A stretch of DNA of 64,000 bases from Acidobacteriota bacterium (GCA_013289765.1 JABCZI010000015.1:40460-104459), one strand, 5' to 3'; positions 1-9,664 are shown, counted from the first letter of the stretch. Program-made: numbers and translations. Notes: generated by a model not told the origin, from the sequence alone.

Positions 1-1542
1 AATCTGCAAATCCATTTGCGCCACGCCTTCTGCGTTCGTCTTTATGGCTTGCAGTCCGATCAGACTGGCCAAACGCAACGTGTGCGCTATCTCTCCATCT
101 CCGCGTATTGCCATGCCATAACCTAAGCGTCCAATCCAGCCGCGCGCCTGGGCCGGCATTGGCCTTCCCAACGCAACCGGGAAAGGACCGAACTCGATAC
201 GCAGCCCCTCCGCCATCTGTTCCTCATCAGTTTTGCGGTCGGTTCTAATCTTCGGCCGCACCGACGAACCGTAGATAGCCCCGTCGTGGGTGCTTAGCAC
301 AAACGGTATGTTCCTCGGAGTTAATTCCACTCTGTTGTTCGCTGATTGAAGATGGAGATCGACGATCTGCCCGTGCCCATGAAAGTCAGCCCCTTGCGTC
401 GACTCCTCGCTCTCATTCGCCTCGAAATCGCCTTGCACAATTCCCTCGGACAATAGATCGACCGGCAGATTCTTCTTCGCGCGGCGCGCCAGTTGCACCA
501 CGGCGCTCATCGGAACGCCTGCCATGTTCAATGCCAGACTGAGCTTGTGCATTCCAGGCAGACCGGCCTCGCCACGCAGCGTGATTACGCCGCTGCCGAC
601 CGGCGAACTGCAGCGGATGTCATGCACCATCGCATCAGCGGAAGCATAAGTGGCATCGCAATGTGCTGCCAGCCTCACTCCCTCGCTGCTCGAAATGTCA
701 TAGCGGTGGAAATTGTCGATCGATGTATCGGTCGCAACTTTCAGGGCGGCGGGCATTCCACTCAGCGTCGCTTCCAGGCGGACTTCTCCGCGCCAACCCT
801 TATCGTTTCCAGAGATCAGCTTGGTCAGTTGCCCGAGTTGCGCTCGATCCCACTGCAGGCTGAACAGCAGTGGCGTTTCGCCCAGGCTCCCGGCGCGCTG
901 CCAGGTTCCGTTCATCCGTAACATTCCAGCGTCGTTCAAACTCATATCGGTGCGCAGCGGTTCGGCCTTGAGCCGCGCTCCCCACGTGTTTTCGGATTCC
1001 TGCCACAGCGCGAAGTCCGCATTCAGCAGGGCGTAGGGTTTTTTCTCCGCACCTTTTTTGAAATTGATGCGGCCCGAACTTGCCTCAATGTAGGGAAATC
1101 CCGGCCGCGCTTCCGACTTCGATTTCGCGGTGGGCGCCAGCGGCGTACGTGCGGTGCGTTCCAACAGAGCCGCCCAGTTCCAGCGCCCGTCCGCTCTTCG
1201 AACCAGATTCAGGCTCGGCTCGGTGAGTTCCAACCGTGAGATATCAAGCCGTCCGCGAACCAACGACGTGAGGCGCACCGTGGCCGTCACTTCCGGCGCG
1301 CGCAGCATGGGCTCCGCTCCGAACGCAGGATCTTCATAGATGACCAGGTTTTGCAGATCGAAGCCGGGCGGCAGGAATCGCAGGTGAACCGAACCAATCG
1401 CCACCGGACGCGCCACCGCGCGGCTGATGGAACTCGCAATGCGCGCCTTCAGTCGCGAGACGCCGGGACGCACCAGGAACAGAGCCAGCAGAATTACCCC
1501 TGCTGCGGTCACCGCCCGCCGCTTGGAAAAAGAAAAACTCAC
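1..1542 (-). CDS. AsmA-like membrane-anchored protein, 3' end outside the window
   Basis: The frame is open from a GTG at 1542 to the window edge (514 codons, no stop). The first residues give a short basic stretch and one membrane segment (about residues 8-24, AVTAAGVILLALFLV). They are followed by the typical AsmA N-terminus: a region reading RPVAIGSVHLRFLPPG, then a strand rich in L/V, then LTEPSLNLVRRADGRWNW. AsmA-family proteins are large inner-membrane proteins with long periplasmic beta-rich parts, linked to outer-membrane biogenesis or lipid transport. The start overlaps the stop of the upstream signal peptidase gene by four bases (GTGA), so the two are very likely translationally coupled. 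GTG is chosen for this overlap. Total length and C-terminal domain cannot be seen. Confidence 0.85.
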   Translation of the reverse strand, partial: MSFSFSKRRAVTAAGVILLALFLVRPGVSRLKARIASSISRAVARPVAIGSVHLRFLPPGFDLQNLVIYEDPAFGAEPMLRAPEVTATVRLTSLVRGRLDISRLELTEPSLNLVRRADGRWNWAALLERTARTPLAPTAKSKSEARPGFPYIEASSGRINFKKGAEKKPYALLNADFALWQESENTWGARLKAEPLRTDMSLNDAGMLRMNGTWQRAGSLGETPLLFSLQWDRAQLGQLTKLISGNDKGWRGEVRLEATLSGMPAALKVATDTSIDNFHRYDISSSEGVRLAAHCDATYASADAMVHDIRCSSPVGSGVITLRGEAGLPGMHKLSLALNMAGVPMSAVVQLARRAKKNLPVDLLSEGIVQGDFEANESEESTQGADFHGHGQIVDLHLQSANNRVELTPRNIPFVLSTHDGAIYGSSVRPKIRTDRKTDEEQMAEGLRIEFGPFPVALGRPMPAQARGWIGRLGYGMAIRGDGEIAHTLRLASLIGLQAIKTNAEGVAQMDLQI

Positions 1543-2360
1543 CGCACAACTTTCAGCGTTCGCCCCCAGCGCGTCCCGTCAAAGAAATGCAACACTACGT
1601 GCGCCAGGAAACCAATGCGCTCTCCGAAGTCAGTTTTTCGATACTGATCGGCCGGAGTGTCAAACGACCAATAGATGAACATAGGGCGTCCAATCACATT
1701 TTCCTGTGGAATGAAGCCCCAATAGCGGCTGTCAAGGCTCACGCCCCGATGGTCGCCCATGGCGAAATAATGTCCGGGCGGCACTACGATATCGTCACCC
1801 TGAACATGCGAAGCCAGATCTACGATCCAGTTTGGATAGACTCCATTCTCATAAGACGGCGGCACCGCAGGAAAATTGTTGCGGTAGAAATCCTGCGGCG
1901 ACTCCTGATCGTGATCGATATAAGGTTCGTTCAGCGCCTGGCCGTTGCGGTATACCACTCCATCACGGAGATGAATGCGGTCGCCGGGCACGCCCATGAT
2001 CCGCTTGACCACATACGTTCCCGCATCGTGCGGATCGGGATGCAGAAACACTACGATATCGCCGCGCCTCACATCGCGGTAGGGAAGCAGCGGCCCAACC
2101 CACGGAGTTTTAGGCGCAAACTGAATCCGGTTCACAAATACGTGGTCGCCGATCAGCAGCGTGTTCTCCATCGAACTGGAGGGAATCTCAAACGCCTGCA
2201 CCACGAAGGTGATGATGAATAATCCCGTGACCAGCACCGCGGCGAGCGATGCCAGAAACTCGACCGTAGTCTCGCGCTGCTTTCCGTCTGCTTCGCGTTT
2301 TTCTTGACTATCCTTTTCCGGAATGTCCTTATCTTTATCTTTTTTCGCCACTATGATCAA
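1539..2360 (-). CDS. lepB: signal peptidase I (second of two tandem copies)
   Basis: A 273-residue type I signal peptidase (S26). It removes signal peptides from exported proteins at the outer face of the inner membrane. A charged, Lys/Glu/Asp-rich N-terminus (residues 5-30) precedes one membrane segment (about 36-57). The nucleophile box reads PSSSMENTLLIGD, with Ser63 before Met. The general-base Lys is Lys119 in VVKRIMGVPGD. The box near residue 200, MGDHRGVSLDSRYWGF, is also present. It follows a paralogue (2430-3203) in the same direction and overlaps the AsmA-like gene downstream. The first codon is TTG; a GTG three codons later (2351) is an alternative start. Confidence 0.95.
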   Translation of the reverse strand: MIIVAKKDKDKDIPEKDSQEKREADGKQRETTVEFLASLAAVLVTGLFIITFVVQAFEIPSSSMENTLLIGDHVFVNRIQFAPKTPWVGPLLPYRDVRRGDIVVFLHPDPHDAGTYVVKRIMGVPGDRIHLRDGVVYRNGQALNEPYIDHDQESPQDFYRNNFPAVPPSYENGVYPNWIVDLASHVQGDDIVVPPGHYFAMGDHRGVSLDSRYWGFIPQENVIGRPMFIYWSFDTPADQYRKTDFGERIGFLAHVVLHFFDGTRWGRTLKVVR

Positions 2361-2429
2361 TCCATCCTTGCTTTTCGATCCTGAACTTTTCCCTCTGGCG
2401 CAGGCTCTTGCTTCTTCAATCCGGCGAAT

Positions 2430-3203
2430 TCAATTCACCACGCGCAACGTCCGGTTCCAGCGCGTGATCTGAAAGATGTGCGTAACCGCGTAGGCAAAGT
2501 GATACAGTTTATCACCCACGGAAGACGGCGCAATCAACTCTCCCTCAGCGCCTCGCACCGACCAGTAAATCAGCAGCGGCCTCCCGATAATATTTGTTTG
2601 CGGCACGAAGCCCCAGTATCGGCTGTCATAACTATCGTCCCGATTATCTCCCATCACGAAGTAATGGCCCTGAGGGACGATGAGTTGCCCGTCCTCGACC
2701 AGTTTCCGCAGCAGCACCCACCACTCCGGAGTTTCCCCCGGAGCCACATCGAGTCGGGGGAAATCATCGCGGAACAAATCGTTCGCCGGACGGCTGAAGT
2801 GCGCGTAAGGCTCTTTCAACGCTACTCCATTCACAAACACCTGCTTGTTGACCAATCGCACCCGGTCTCCCGGTACCCCAATCACACGTTTCACAAAGTG
2901 CTGGGCCGGATTTACCGGGTAGTGAAAAACCACGATGTCGCCCCGCCGGATCCGGCGGTAGGGCATTAAATAATCCCCCACGCCCCCGGAGCCGTAGCAA
3001 AGTTTATTGACCAACAGATAGTCACCGATCAGCAGCGTGTTCTCCATGGACGGAGAAGGAATCTGGAACGCCTGCACGATGAATGTGATTACGAATACCG
3101 CAATCACAACCGTTCCCAGCAGCGATTGCACCGAACCGATCACGTCGGATCCATCGGCCCGCGCTATTTTGTGATCGTCTTTCCGATCGTCCGGGACACT
3201 CAT
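2430..3203 (-). CDS. lepB: signal peptidase I (first of two tandem copies)
   Basis: A 257-residue paralogue of the next gene, with the same S26 layout: polar N-terminus, a membrane segment at about residues 24-46, Ser52 in PSPSMENTLLIGD, Lys105 in FVKRVIGVPGD, and MGDNRDDSYDSRYWGF. It lies 22 bp after RNase III and about 70 bp before the second copy, so rnc-lepB-lepB-asmA is probably one transcription unit. Proximity of rnc and lepB is common in bacteria (lepB-rnc in E. coli). The insert between the catalytic Ser and Lys differs from that of the second copy, which may mean different substrates; that is inference. Confidence 0.95.
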   Translation of the reverse strand: MSVPDDRKDDHKIARADGSDVIGSVQSLLGTVVIAVFVITFIVQAFQIPSPSMENTLLIGDYLLVNKLCYGSGGVGDYLMPYRRIRRGDIVVFHYPVNPAQHFVKRVIGVPGDRVRLVNKQVFVNGVALKEPYAHFSRPANDLFRDDFPRLDVAPGETPEWWVLLRKLVEDGQLIVPQGHYFVMGDNRDDSYDSRYWGFVPQTNIIGRPLLIYWSVRGAEGELIAPSSVGDKLYHFAYAVTHIFQITRWNRTLRVVN

Positions 3204-3225
3204 TTACTCTACTTAGTCAACCTCT

Positions 3226-4026
3226 CTATTTATCCGGAGACCGTGGTCCCCGAGTCAATTTGGCTCCGGCCGATTGCGGCCGCGATGCCAGGTAAGAGAG
3301 CAACTGTCGCGCGGCATCCTGCTCCGCGGTTTTTTTGGTGGAACCTTGCGCGCGTCCTACGAATTCCGCCTGGCCTTCGTTCTTCGCGTTCAGGCGCGCT
3401 TCCACGGTAAAGGTTTTATTATGTTCTGGTCCCGCTTCTTGCACCAGAACGTACAAAGGCTGAGCCAGTCCCAGGCCCTGCAAAGTTTCCTGCAACGCCG
3501 ACTTAAAATCGTTCATGGGCAGCGTGCCGCCTTCGCGCTCCATCCGCTGCAGTTCGGGCGCGAGAATTTCCCGCAAGATGAACTGGCGCGCCGGTTCCAT
3601 TCCACCATCCAGATAAATCGCCGCCAGCACGGCCTCCAGCGCGTCCACCAGCAATGCCGTCTTGCTGCGCCCGCCGCTTTTTTCTTCGCCTCGTCCCAGA
3701 CGAAGGTAGTGTCCCAATTCCAATCGCTGGGCCACTTGGATCAGATGCCGCTCGCTCACCACATGCGCGCGCAGCTTTGAAAGTTCGCCTTCCCGAAAAT
3801 GTGGAAAGCGTTGGAACAGTTCTTCGCTGGTCACCAGCGACAGAATTGCGTCTCCCAGAAACTCTAACTGCTCGTTGTCATTCACCCGATACTTACTCTC
3901 GCTCGTCTGCTGCGATTCCTGCTCCCGCGCCTGCGAGCTATGAGTAAGTGCCTGCTCGATCACCGCTCGGCCGTGAAAGTGGTAGGCCAACGCCGTCTCC
4001 AGCGCCGTAATTTCCCGTTCCTTCAT
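3226..4026 (-). CDS. rnc: ribonuclease III
   Basis: A 266-residue RNase III, which cuts double-stranded RNA in rRNA maturation and mRNA turnover. The family signature is NEQLEFLGDA at residues 51-60 (catalytic Glu55 and Asp59). The second acidic pair lies in LLVDALEAVLAA (Asp128, Glu131). A C-terminal double-stranded-RNA-binding domain covers about residues 172-246, with the STKKTAEQDAA helix. A polar insert of about 14 residues (33-48, Gln/Ser-rich) precedes the signature and is longer than usual. The gene is first in a likely unit with two signal peptidases and the AsmA-like gene. Confidence 0.96.
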   Translation of the reverse strand: MKEREITALETALAYHFHGRAVIEQALTHSSQAREQESQQTSESKYRVNDNEQLEFLGDAILSLVTSEELFQRFPHFREGELSKLRAHVVSERHLIQVAQRLELGHYLRLGRGEEKSGGRSKTALLVDALEAVLAAIYLDGGMEPARQFILREILAPELQRMEREGGTLPMNDFKSALQETLQGLGLAQPLYVLVQEAGPEHNKTFTVEARLNAKNEGQAEFVGRAQGSTKKTAEQDAARQLLSYLASRPQSAGAKLTRGPRSPDK

Positions 4027-4081
4027 GATGAGTGACTAACTGAGTTACGAACGGCGAGAAGCAGGTTGAGGTCTCCGACCG

Positions 4082-4912
4082 TCATTTTTTAGCTGGCGGC
4101 GCGCCCCCGCTGCTCAACTGTGTCAGTCGATCCTTCTCTTTGCGCGCGGCATCGCCCGCGTTTGTCCCTTCCTTGGTCAAATCCACAGCTTGGTTGGCAT
4201 ACTTCAGGGCCTCGGGATATTTGTTTTGCATATCCAACGCTACCGAAAGACGGAATACCGCAATCGGATCCGGCTCCTTCGGAAACGCGTCAATCGATTT
4301 CCGCAAATTCCCTTCGGCATCCGCCCAGGCTTTCGCATTGAAATCAATTGTCCCCAGGATCGCATACGCCTCGGACCGCACATATCCCTTAAATGCGTCC
4401 AGTTGTTCCGGCGGATAGCCGGTTGGAATGTCCGTCTCCACGGTGGCCAGCGAGCGTTGCGCATCTTTTCTAGCTTCCGCCAGGCGCTGGTCCTTGTCGA
4501 GGTCGGTATCGTGCGTGCGTTCGGCCAGTACCTGCGCCACACTCACCAGCGCCTCCGGGTCATCCGCATCATAGGTGAGGATTTTCTGTGCCATCTCCAT
4601 CATTTTGTCGCCGTTGTTGGCCTGCTGATAGTGGTGCATCACTTGCGTGTAGAGCAATTGCCGCAACTCGCTCTCCGGAAATTTCGTGGCAAAATCCGCC
4701 GCGGCTTTTTCCTGCGCAGCAGGATCGGTTAATGCGGCCGCCGCCTTGTACGCATCAAACTCCGGTTGCGTCTTGGCCTGGGGTGGACGTTTACCGGTTG
4801 CTGCCGCCGCTTGCCCGGTGGGCGCGTTTTGCGCGGCAGGTTTGTTCTGCGCCATACTCCACGCGGATGTCCCCAGCATCGCGATAATCACCATGATTGC
4901 TGCTCGCTTCAT
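4082..4912 (-). CDS. secreted TPR-repeat protein
   Basis: A 276-residue protein with a signal peptide (MKRAAIMVIIAMLGTSAWSMAQ, cleavage after about residue 21) and then an Ala/Gln/Pro-rich stretch. From about residue 50 to 265 it is helical with TPR-like pairs, including a degenerate repeat around AVFRLSVALDMQNKYPEALKYANQAV. The C-terminus is SGGAPPAKK. No catalytic motif is visible. A periplasmic scaffold role is likely, but the partner is unknown. It lies 55 bp upstream of rnc on the same strand and may share its transcript. Confidence 0.85.
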   Translation of the reverse strand: MKRAAIMVIIAMLGTSAWSMAQNKPAAQNAPTGQAAAATGKRPPQAKTQPEFDAYKAAAALTDPAAQEKAAADFATKFPESELRQLLYTQVMHHYQQANNGDKMMEMAQKILTYDADDPEALVSVAQVLAERTHDTDLDKDQRLAEARKDAQRSLATVETDIPTGYPPEQLDAFKGYVRSEAYAILGTIDFNAKAWADAEGNLRKSIDAFPKEPDPIAVFRLSVALDMQNKYPEALKYANQAVDLTKEGTNAGDAARKEKDRLTQLSSGGAPPAKK

Positions 4913-5011
4913 GCTTTCTCCTTGGCTTACGCCGCTTTCAATCCAATTATCACAAACCGAAATCCATGGGCGTCACGGCCGCACTCAAAATTGTAACGTG
5001 AGTTCAATCCG

Positions 5012-6634
5012 TCAGCGTTCCTGCGGCTTCGCCGGAGGCTCATAAGCCTGTTCCAGCCCGCGTTGTGCCGCCGCCTTAATCTCCGGCAGCCCTCCGCCCG
5101 TATTCAATGCGGCCTGGTATTCCTGAAGAGCGGCCTCGCGCTCTTCTTTCATATCCAGAATTCGGCCAAGATAAACGTGCGACCAGCCCAGCACTGTCGG
5201 ATCTTGCGACGCCGCAATCGCTTTCTGAAAATTATCCTGCGCTCCATCTCTGTTCTTGTTGGCCACAGCCACTTCCGCCAGGATGAACAGCGCCCGCCCG
5301 CGGTCGCCTATTTTCTTGTCCAACGCCATCTGCGCCAATTCCTGCGCGCCTTTCGGATCGCCGGCCGCCAACCGTTTCTCCGCCGTCACCAGCATCCGCC
5401 GCTCTTCCGGACGCGATAACCTCACCAGTTCCGGAGTACTCGTGCTGGCAAACTTTACTTCTGCCGCCGCCTTCTGTTCTTTCTTCAAGTCGACATTATC
5501 GAGAAACGCGCTGTAAGCCCCTCGAATTCCCGTGGGATCTTTTTCAAACGCCACCACCGTGTCATAAAAGTATCGCGTCAGAATGTAGCCCTGCCTTACC
5601 GCATCATCCACAGCCTGAGCGCGCATCGCTTCTGCTGCTTTGCTTCCCGTGGTGCGTATCTCAATAGCGCGCACCAGGCATTCAGTTACCAGCAGCGAAA
5701 TATCGGTCTTGAAGCTCTCTTCGATCGGCGCCCGCTTCACCGATTGCAGCAACGGTTCCAGCCGCTTGATCGAGCTGTAATGTTTTTCCGCCAGCGGATC
5801 CATCTCGTAATGCAGAAACGTATGCCGGATCTGATCCATCTTCAGCGCCGACCGCGCCGCTGATCCCGCAGTCGTATTCGGAGCGGGAAACATCACCACG
5901 TAATAGGCCGATCCATAATTCCGCGCATCCGTCTCATTGGGTGAACCCATGAAGTCCACATAAATGGTGAACGTCCGCCCCAGGTATTGCGATGAAGGCT
6001 GCTTCAGGTAAACCTCGGTATCGAACACCATCTTGACCAACGATTCGTGATACCGATTCATTGCCGCGGCGTAATCATTGCGATGCCGCTCCCAGATCGC
6101 GTGCAGGTTTGCCTTCTCGTAAAAATGTTCCAGCACCGCTCCGAACGGAGCGATCGCCGCCGCATCCGGTGGCAACTCCTCCACTTTCAACCGCGGCATG
6201 AAATGGGGCGGGCCGTCGAGATACAGCGCCAGCGAAATATACTGCGACAGGTTGCGATTCGGATCCTTCGACGCTACATGCTTCTGGTAGTAGTCGCACA
6301 CCGCGGCACGCGAAGCCTCGGCCTCCGCCGATTCCGACAGGGCCCTCTGAACTTCCGCTCGTACATTACTTCGCGTGGCGTCGGAAATGGTCAGGTCCTG
6401 GTCGTAGCCGCAGGCGTTAAGCGCCGTCAGCACGGAAAAAATCGTTTCGCTGCTCTCCAGCGTGATGGGAATCTGGTTCTGTCCCACGCAGAACTGCGCC
6501 AGCAGCGCGGTTAGGGCCGCCAACAACGTACCTCTCAATTGCAAACTCAGGAATCCCTCCACCGGAATGGCGCTGCATAACGCGGAAGCACATTCAAGTG
6601 TAAGGACTTCCCAGCGGAGGGTCAAACCGGCCAT
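5012..6634 (-). CDS. secreted protein with C-terminal TPR repeats
   Basis: An open frame of 540 residues. The first 30 residues look like leader extension; a better signal peptide starts near residue 30 (LQLRGTLLAALTALLAQFCVG), so the true start may be a TTG near 6547. The middle (about residues 60-390) matches no family I recognise; it contains a conserved-looking core around YLGRTFTIYVDFMG. The last 130 residues carry TPR-like pairs (ALFILAEVAVANKNRDGAQDNFQKAI, then WSHVYLGRILDMKEEREAALQEY). Function is unknown. It is the first gene of the minus-strand block ending in the AsmA-like protein. Confidence 0.8.
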   Translation of the reverse strand: MAGLTLRWEVLTLECASALCSAIPVEGFLSLQLRGTLLAALTALLAQFCVGQNQIPITLESSETIFSVLTALNACGYDQDLTISDATRSNVRAEVQRALSESAEAEASRAAVCDYYQKHVASKDPNRNLSQYISLALYLDGPPHFMPRLKVEELPPDAAAIAPFGAVLEHFYEKANLHAIWERHRNDYAAAMNRYHESLVKMVFDTEVYLKQPSSQYLGRTFTIYVDFMGSPNETDARNYGSAYYVVMFPAPNTTAGSAARSALKMDQIRHTFLHYEMDPLAEKHYSSIKRLEPLLQSVKRAPIEESFKTDISLLVTECLVRAIEIRTTGSKAAEAMRAQAVDDAVRQGYILTRYFYDTVVAFEKDPTGIRGAYSAFLDNVDLKKEQKAAAEVKFASTSTPELVRLSRPEERRMLVTAEKRLAAGDPKGAQELAQMALDKKIGDRGRALFILAEVAVANKNRDGAQDNFQKAIAASQDPTVLGWSHVYLGRILDMKEEREAALQEYQAALNTGGGLPEIKAAAQRGLEQAYEPPAKPQER

Positions 6635-6722
6635 GGAATCTACATTGATGAAACCGATACCCTGGCCCGAACTCGCAACTGTGGAGCGCTACGACGGGTC
6701 GGTGCTGCAGAAGAACATGAAG

Positions 6723-7118
6723 CTAAGCGGGGGCGAGTTCGCGCTGAAAATACGTTCCACCTTTGAGCAAGGCTTCCACTGCGTCCAGAATCGATCGCAC
6801 ATCGGCTTTTTGGCAAAGGCCCTTGATGCCGGCCTTCTTTGCTTCTCTCTCCAATTGGCGCGAGGGGTCAATGGTTACCATCAATACGGGAGATTCAGGG
6901 TGCTGTCGCGACAAACTGCGGCCGGCTCGTAGGCCATCCATTCCGGGCATTGCAAAATCCATCACAGTGACGTTCGGGGAGTGCTCATCCCACGTTTCAA
7001 TTGCGCGGCGCCCGTCCTCAGCTTCGCCTACAACAGACCAGTTTGTGCCCTTCTCCAGCACCTGCCGGAGGTGGGCCCGAATCATGGCGTTGTCTTCGAC
7101 CAGGAATATTCGTACCAC
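6723..7118 (-). CDS. receiver-only response regulator
   Basis: A 131-residue CheY-like receiver with no output domain. The acidic pair is Glu8/Asp9 in FLVEDNAMIR. The phosphoacceptor is Asp54 in VMDFAMPGMDG. The conserved Thr is in VLMVTID and the conserved Lys in LCQKAD. Start: the frame is open further upstream, but a GTG at 7118 is preceded by a purine-rich GAAAGGGT at good distance and gives a receiver of normal length. No histidine kinase is nearby, so the partner is unknown. It is divergent from truA. Confidence 0.88.
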   Translation of the reverse strand: MVRIFLVEDNAMIRAHLRQVLEKGTNWSVVGEAEDGRRAIETWDEHSPNVTVMDFAMPGMDGLRAGRSLSRQHPESPVLMVTIDPSRQLEREAKKAGIKGLCQKADVRSILDAVEALLKGGTYFQRELAPA

Positions 7119-7213
7119 GCGACCCTTTCGTGAAACAAACTCTACGGTGGGAGCGGACCGCCGGACCAAGGATTTTCTCTCTCAGCTAATCCCAAGCTAT
7201 CGCCTTAATAAGT

Positions 7214-7239
7214 GTAAGGCTATACAGTTAGAACCTTAC
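7214..7239. promoter_or_regulatory. inverted repeat in the divergent gap before truA
   Basis: GTAAGG at 7214-7219 and CCTTAC at 7234-7239 form a perfect 6-bp inverted repeat with a 14-nt A/T-rich spacer. It lies between the divergent response regulator and truA. It could be an operator or a weak hairpin; nothing shows which. Confidence 0.3.
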
Positions 7240-7297
7240 TGCTCTCCTAAATCAGCACCAGATTACTATTCCGGGAATTGACGGTTTCGTTAAGAGC

Positions 7298-8047
7298 ATG
7301 CGCAATCTCAAGCTGACTCTCGCCTATGATGGATCTGACTTCGCCGGCTGGCAGGTGCAGCCTGACGCCGCCACGATTCAAGGCACAATCGCCTCAGCCA
7401 TCGCACAGATTACGGGCGAAACCGTGTTGCCCCAGGGTTCCGGAAGGACCGACGCGGGGGTACATGCGCTGGCGCAGGTGGCGACATTTGCCACGGAGTC
7501 GTCCGTGCCAACCGCGAATTTCGTGAAGGCCCTGAATGATATTTTGCCTTCGTCAGTGCGGGTTTTAAAGGTCGAAGAGGCGGCCTCGGATTTTCATGCG
7601 CGCAAGTCGGCCAGGAATAAGACCTACCGCTATCGTATTTTCCGCGCCGCTATCTGTCCGCCATTTCTGGCCCGGTATGTGTGGCATTATCCTTATCCGC
7701 TTGACGAGCCGGCAATCATTCAGGCCGCACCATTCCTTGAAGGCGAGCACGATTTCACCTCATTCGCAGCGGTCGATCCCGAGCGCGGACGCGACCTTCC
7801 CGTATCGAATGTGCGTCAGATCTTTTCCTCTCATTGGGAACGCCAGCAGGATGAACTTGTATACACCGTCAGCGGCTCCGGCTTTCTACACCACATGGTG
7901 AGAAATTTGGTGGGAACGTTTATTCTCGTGGGCAAGGGAACGCTTCAGCCGGAAGACATTCCGCGCATTCTGCAAGCGCGCAACCGGTCAGCGGCTGGAG
8001 CGACGGCGCCGGCAAACGGATTGTATCTGGTGAATGTCGATTACTGA
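7298..8047 (+). CDS. truA: tRNA pseudouridine synthase A
   Basis: A 249-residue TruA, which makes pseudouridine at positions 38-40 of the tRNA anticodon arm. The start reads LTLAYDGSDFAGWQVQP. The catalytic Asp is Asp52 in GSGRTDAGVHALAQV. The C-terminal part has FLHHMVRNLVGTFILVGKG, which is typical. Length is normal. It stands 30-40 bp before an aldehyde dehydrogenase on the same strand. Confidence 0.97.
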   Translation: MRNLKLTLAYDGSDFAGWQVQPDAATIQGTIASAIAQITGETVLPQGSGRTDAGVHALAQVATFATESSVPTANFVKALNDILPSSVRVLKVEEAASDFHARKSARNKTYRYRIFRAAICPPFLARYVWHYPYPLDEPAIIQAAPFLEGEHDFTSFAAVDPERGRDLPVSNVRQIFSSHWERQQDELVYTVSGSGFLHHMVRNLVGTFILVGKGTLQPEDIPRILQARNRSAAGATAPANGLYLVNVDY

Positions 8048-8083
8048 ACAGCGGCAAACTGTGTTTCCACGAACTCTTTGAGT

Positions 8084-9655
8084 ATGGCTACCGATTTACA
8101 AATCGCCGTGCCGAAAGTTTCGTCCGTGAATCCGGCCACGGGTGAGCTGCTGCGCGAACTGGTTTGTGCAGGCGAGCTTGAGGTCTCTGCGGCGGTGGCT
8201 CGGGCCCACGCGGCGCAGAGGGCATGGTCTGAGATTGCCCTGCAGAAACGGGTCGCGGTTCTTCACGACTTTCAAAGCATGCTGCAGCAGAAAAAATCAC
8301 AGATCTGCGAAGCGATCACCAGCGAAACGGGTAAACCTGTAACCGAAGCTCTCACCACGGAAGTTCTGGTGGTGCTCGACTCGGCACGCTTCCTGATCGA
8401 GAACGCTTATCGCCTGTTGCGCGATGAATCCGTTCCGCATGGAAACATTGTTACCAAGCTGAAGAGCGGACGGCTGCTGCACGAGCCTTATGGTGTCGTC
8501 GGGATTATTTCGCCTTGGAATTATCCGTTTGCGATTCCCGCCACGGAAACACTGGCCGCGCTGGTAGCCGGCAATGCCGTAGTGCTGAAACCCTCGGAAT
8601 TCACTTCGCTGACGGCTCTCGAACTGGAATCTCTTTTGCGCAATGCAGGCCTGCCCGAAGACGTTTTCCAGGTAGTGGTGGGCGGCGGAGCAACCGGGGC
8701 CGCACTGGTTCATTCGCAAATCGACAAACTAGTTTTTACGGGCAGCGTCGCCACCGGCAAACGCATCGCCGGGGCCGCTGCCGAGCGCTTGCTGCCTGCC
8801 GTTCTGGAACTGGGCGGTAAAGATCCCATGCTGGTGCTCGACGATGCTGATGTGGACGTGGCTTCGAGCGCGGCGGTCTGGGGAGCATTCATGAACGCCG
8901 GCCAGACCTGCTTGTCGGTCGAGCGCTGTTACGTGCATCGTAGTTTGTATAACTCGTTCCTGAAAGCGTGCGTGGAAAAAACCAGGGCGCTGCACGTGGG
9001 AAGCGGACTGGACCCTGTGACCGACGTAGGCCCAATGATCCATGAGCGTCAGTTGCGGATCGTAGAGTCGCATGTGGAAGACGCTAGCGCACGCGGTGCG
9101 CGGGTTCTGGCCGGAGGCTCTCGACTGCAGCAGCTGGGGGCGAATTTTTATGCGCCGACTGTTTTGGCGGATGTGACTCACGAGATGCGCATCATGCGCG
9201 AGGAAACATTCGGTCCCGTGCTTCCGGTCATGGCTTTCGATACCGACGAGCAGGCCGTGAACTTAGCAAATGATTCCGAATACGGGCTGGCGGCAAGCAT
9301 ATGGACTCGCAACCAGCAGCGTGGCGAGCGCCTGGCGCGGTACGTTCAGGCGGGCGCCATCATGGTGAACGATGTGGTTTCATGCTACGGCATCAGCGAG
9401 GCTCCGCATGGCGGCGTCAAGTCCAGCGGCCTGGGCCGCGCTCATGGCCGCTTTGGTCTGGAAGAAATGGTGCGCCTGAAATATGTCGATACGGATCGCA
9501 TGCCTGGAATGAAAAAAGTTTGGTGGTACGGATACGGCGCAAGTTTCGCGCGGCAGATGGAAGGCTTTGTCGATTTCCAATTTGCTCGAAGTCTGGCCGA
9601 ACGTCTGAGGGGGGCGCTGCGCGCCGCAGGAGTGGTGCTGCGCAAGAGATTGTAA
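8084..9655 (+). CDS. NAD(P)-dependent aldehyde dehydrogenase
   Basis: A 523-residue aldehyde dehydrogenase, counted from the ATG at 8084 (a TTG two codons earlier is also possible). It oxidises an aldehyde to a carboxylate with NAD(P). Seen are the oxyanion/cofactor motif IISPWNYPF, the catalytic Glu242 in VLELGGKDPM and nucleophile Cys276 in MNAGQTCLS. The C-terminus carries about 50 extra residues (WWYGYGASFARQMEGF to VLRKRL), amphipathic and Arg-rich, which may bring it to the membrane as in fatty-aldehyde dehydrogenases. Substrate cannot be told from the sequence. Confidence 0.93.
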   Translation: MATDLQIAVPKVSSVNPATGELLRELVCAGELEVSAAVARAHAAQRAWSEIALQKRVAVLHDFQSMLQQKKSQICEAITSETGKPVTEALTTEVLVVLDSARFLIENAYRLLRDESVPHGNIVTKLKSGRLLHEPYGVVGIISPWNYPFAIPATETLAALVAGNAVVLKPSEFTSLTALELESLLRNAGLPEDVFQVVVGGGATGAALVHSQIDKLVFTGSVATGKRIAGAAAERLLPAVLELGGKDPMLVLDDADVDVASSAAVWGAFMNAGQTCLSVERCYVHRSLYNSFLKACVEKTRALHVGSGLDPVTDVGPMIHERQLRIVESHVEDASARGARVLAGGSRLQQLGANFYAPTVLADVTHEMRIMREETFGPVLPVMAFDTDEQAVNLANDSEYGLAASIWTRNQQRGERLARYVQAGAIMVNDVVSCYGISEAPHGGVKSSGLGRAHGRFGLEEMVRLKYVDTDRMPGMKKVWWYGYGASFARQMEGFVDFQFARSLAERLRGALRAAGVVLRKRL

Positions 9656-9664
9656 TTCTTCAGT

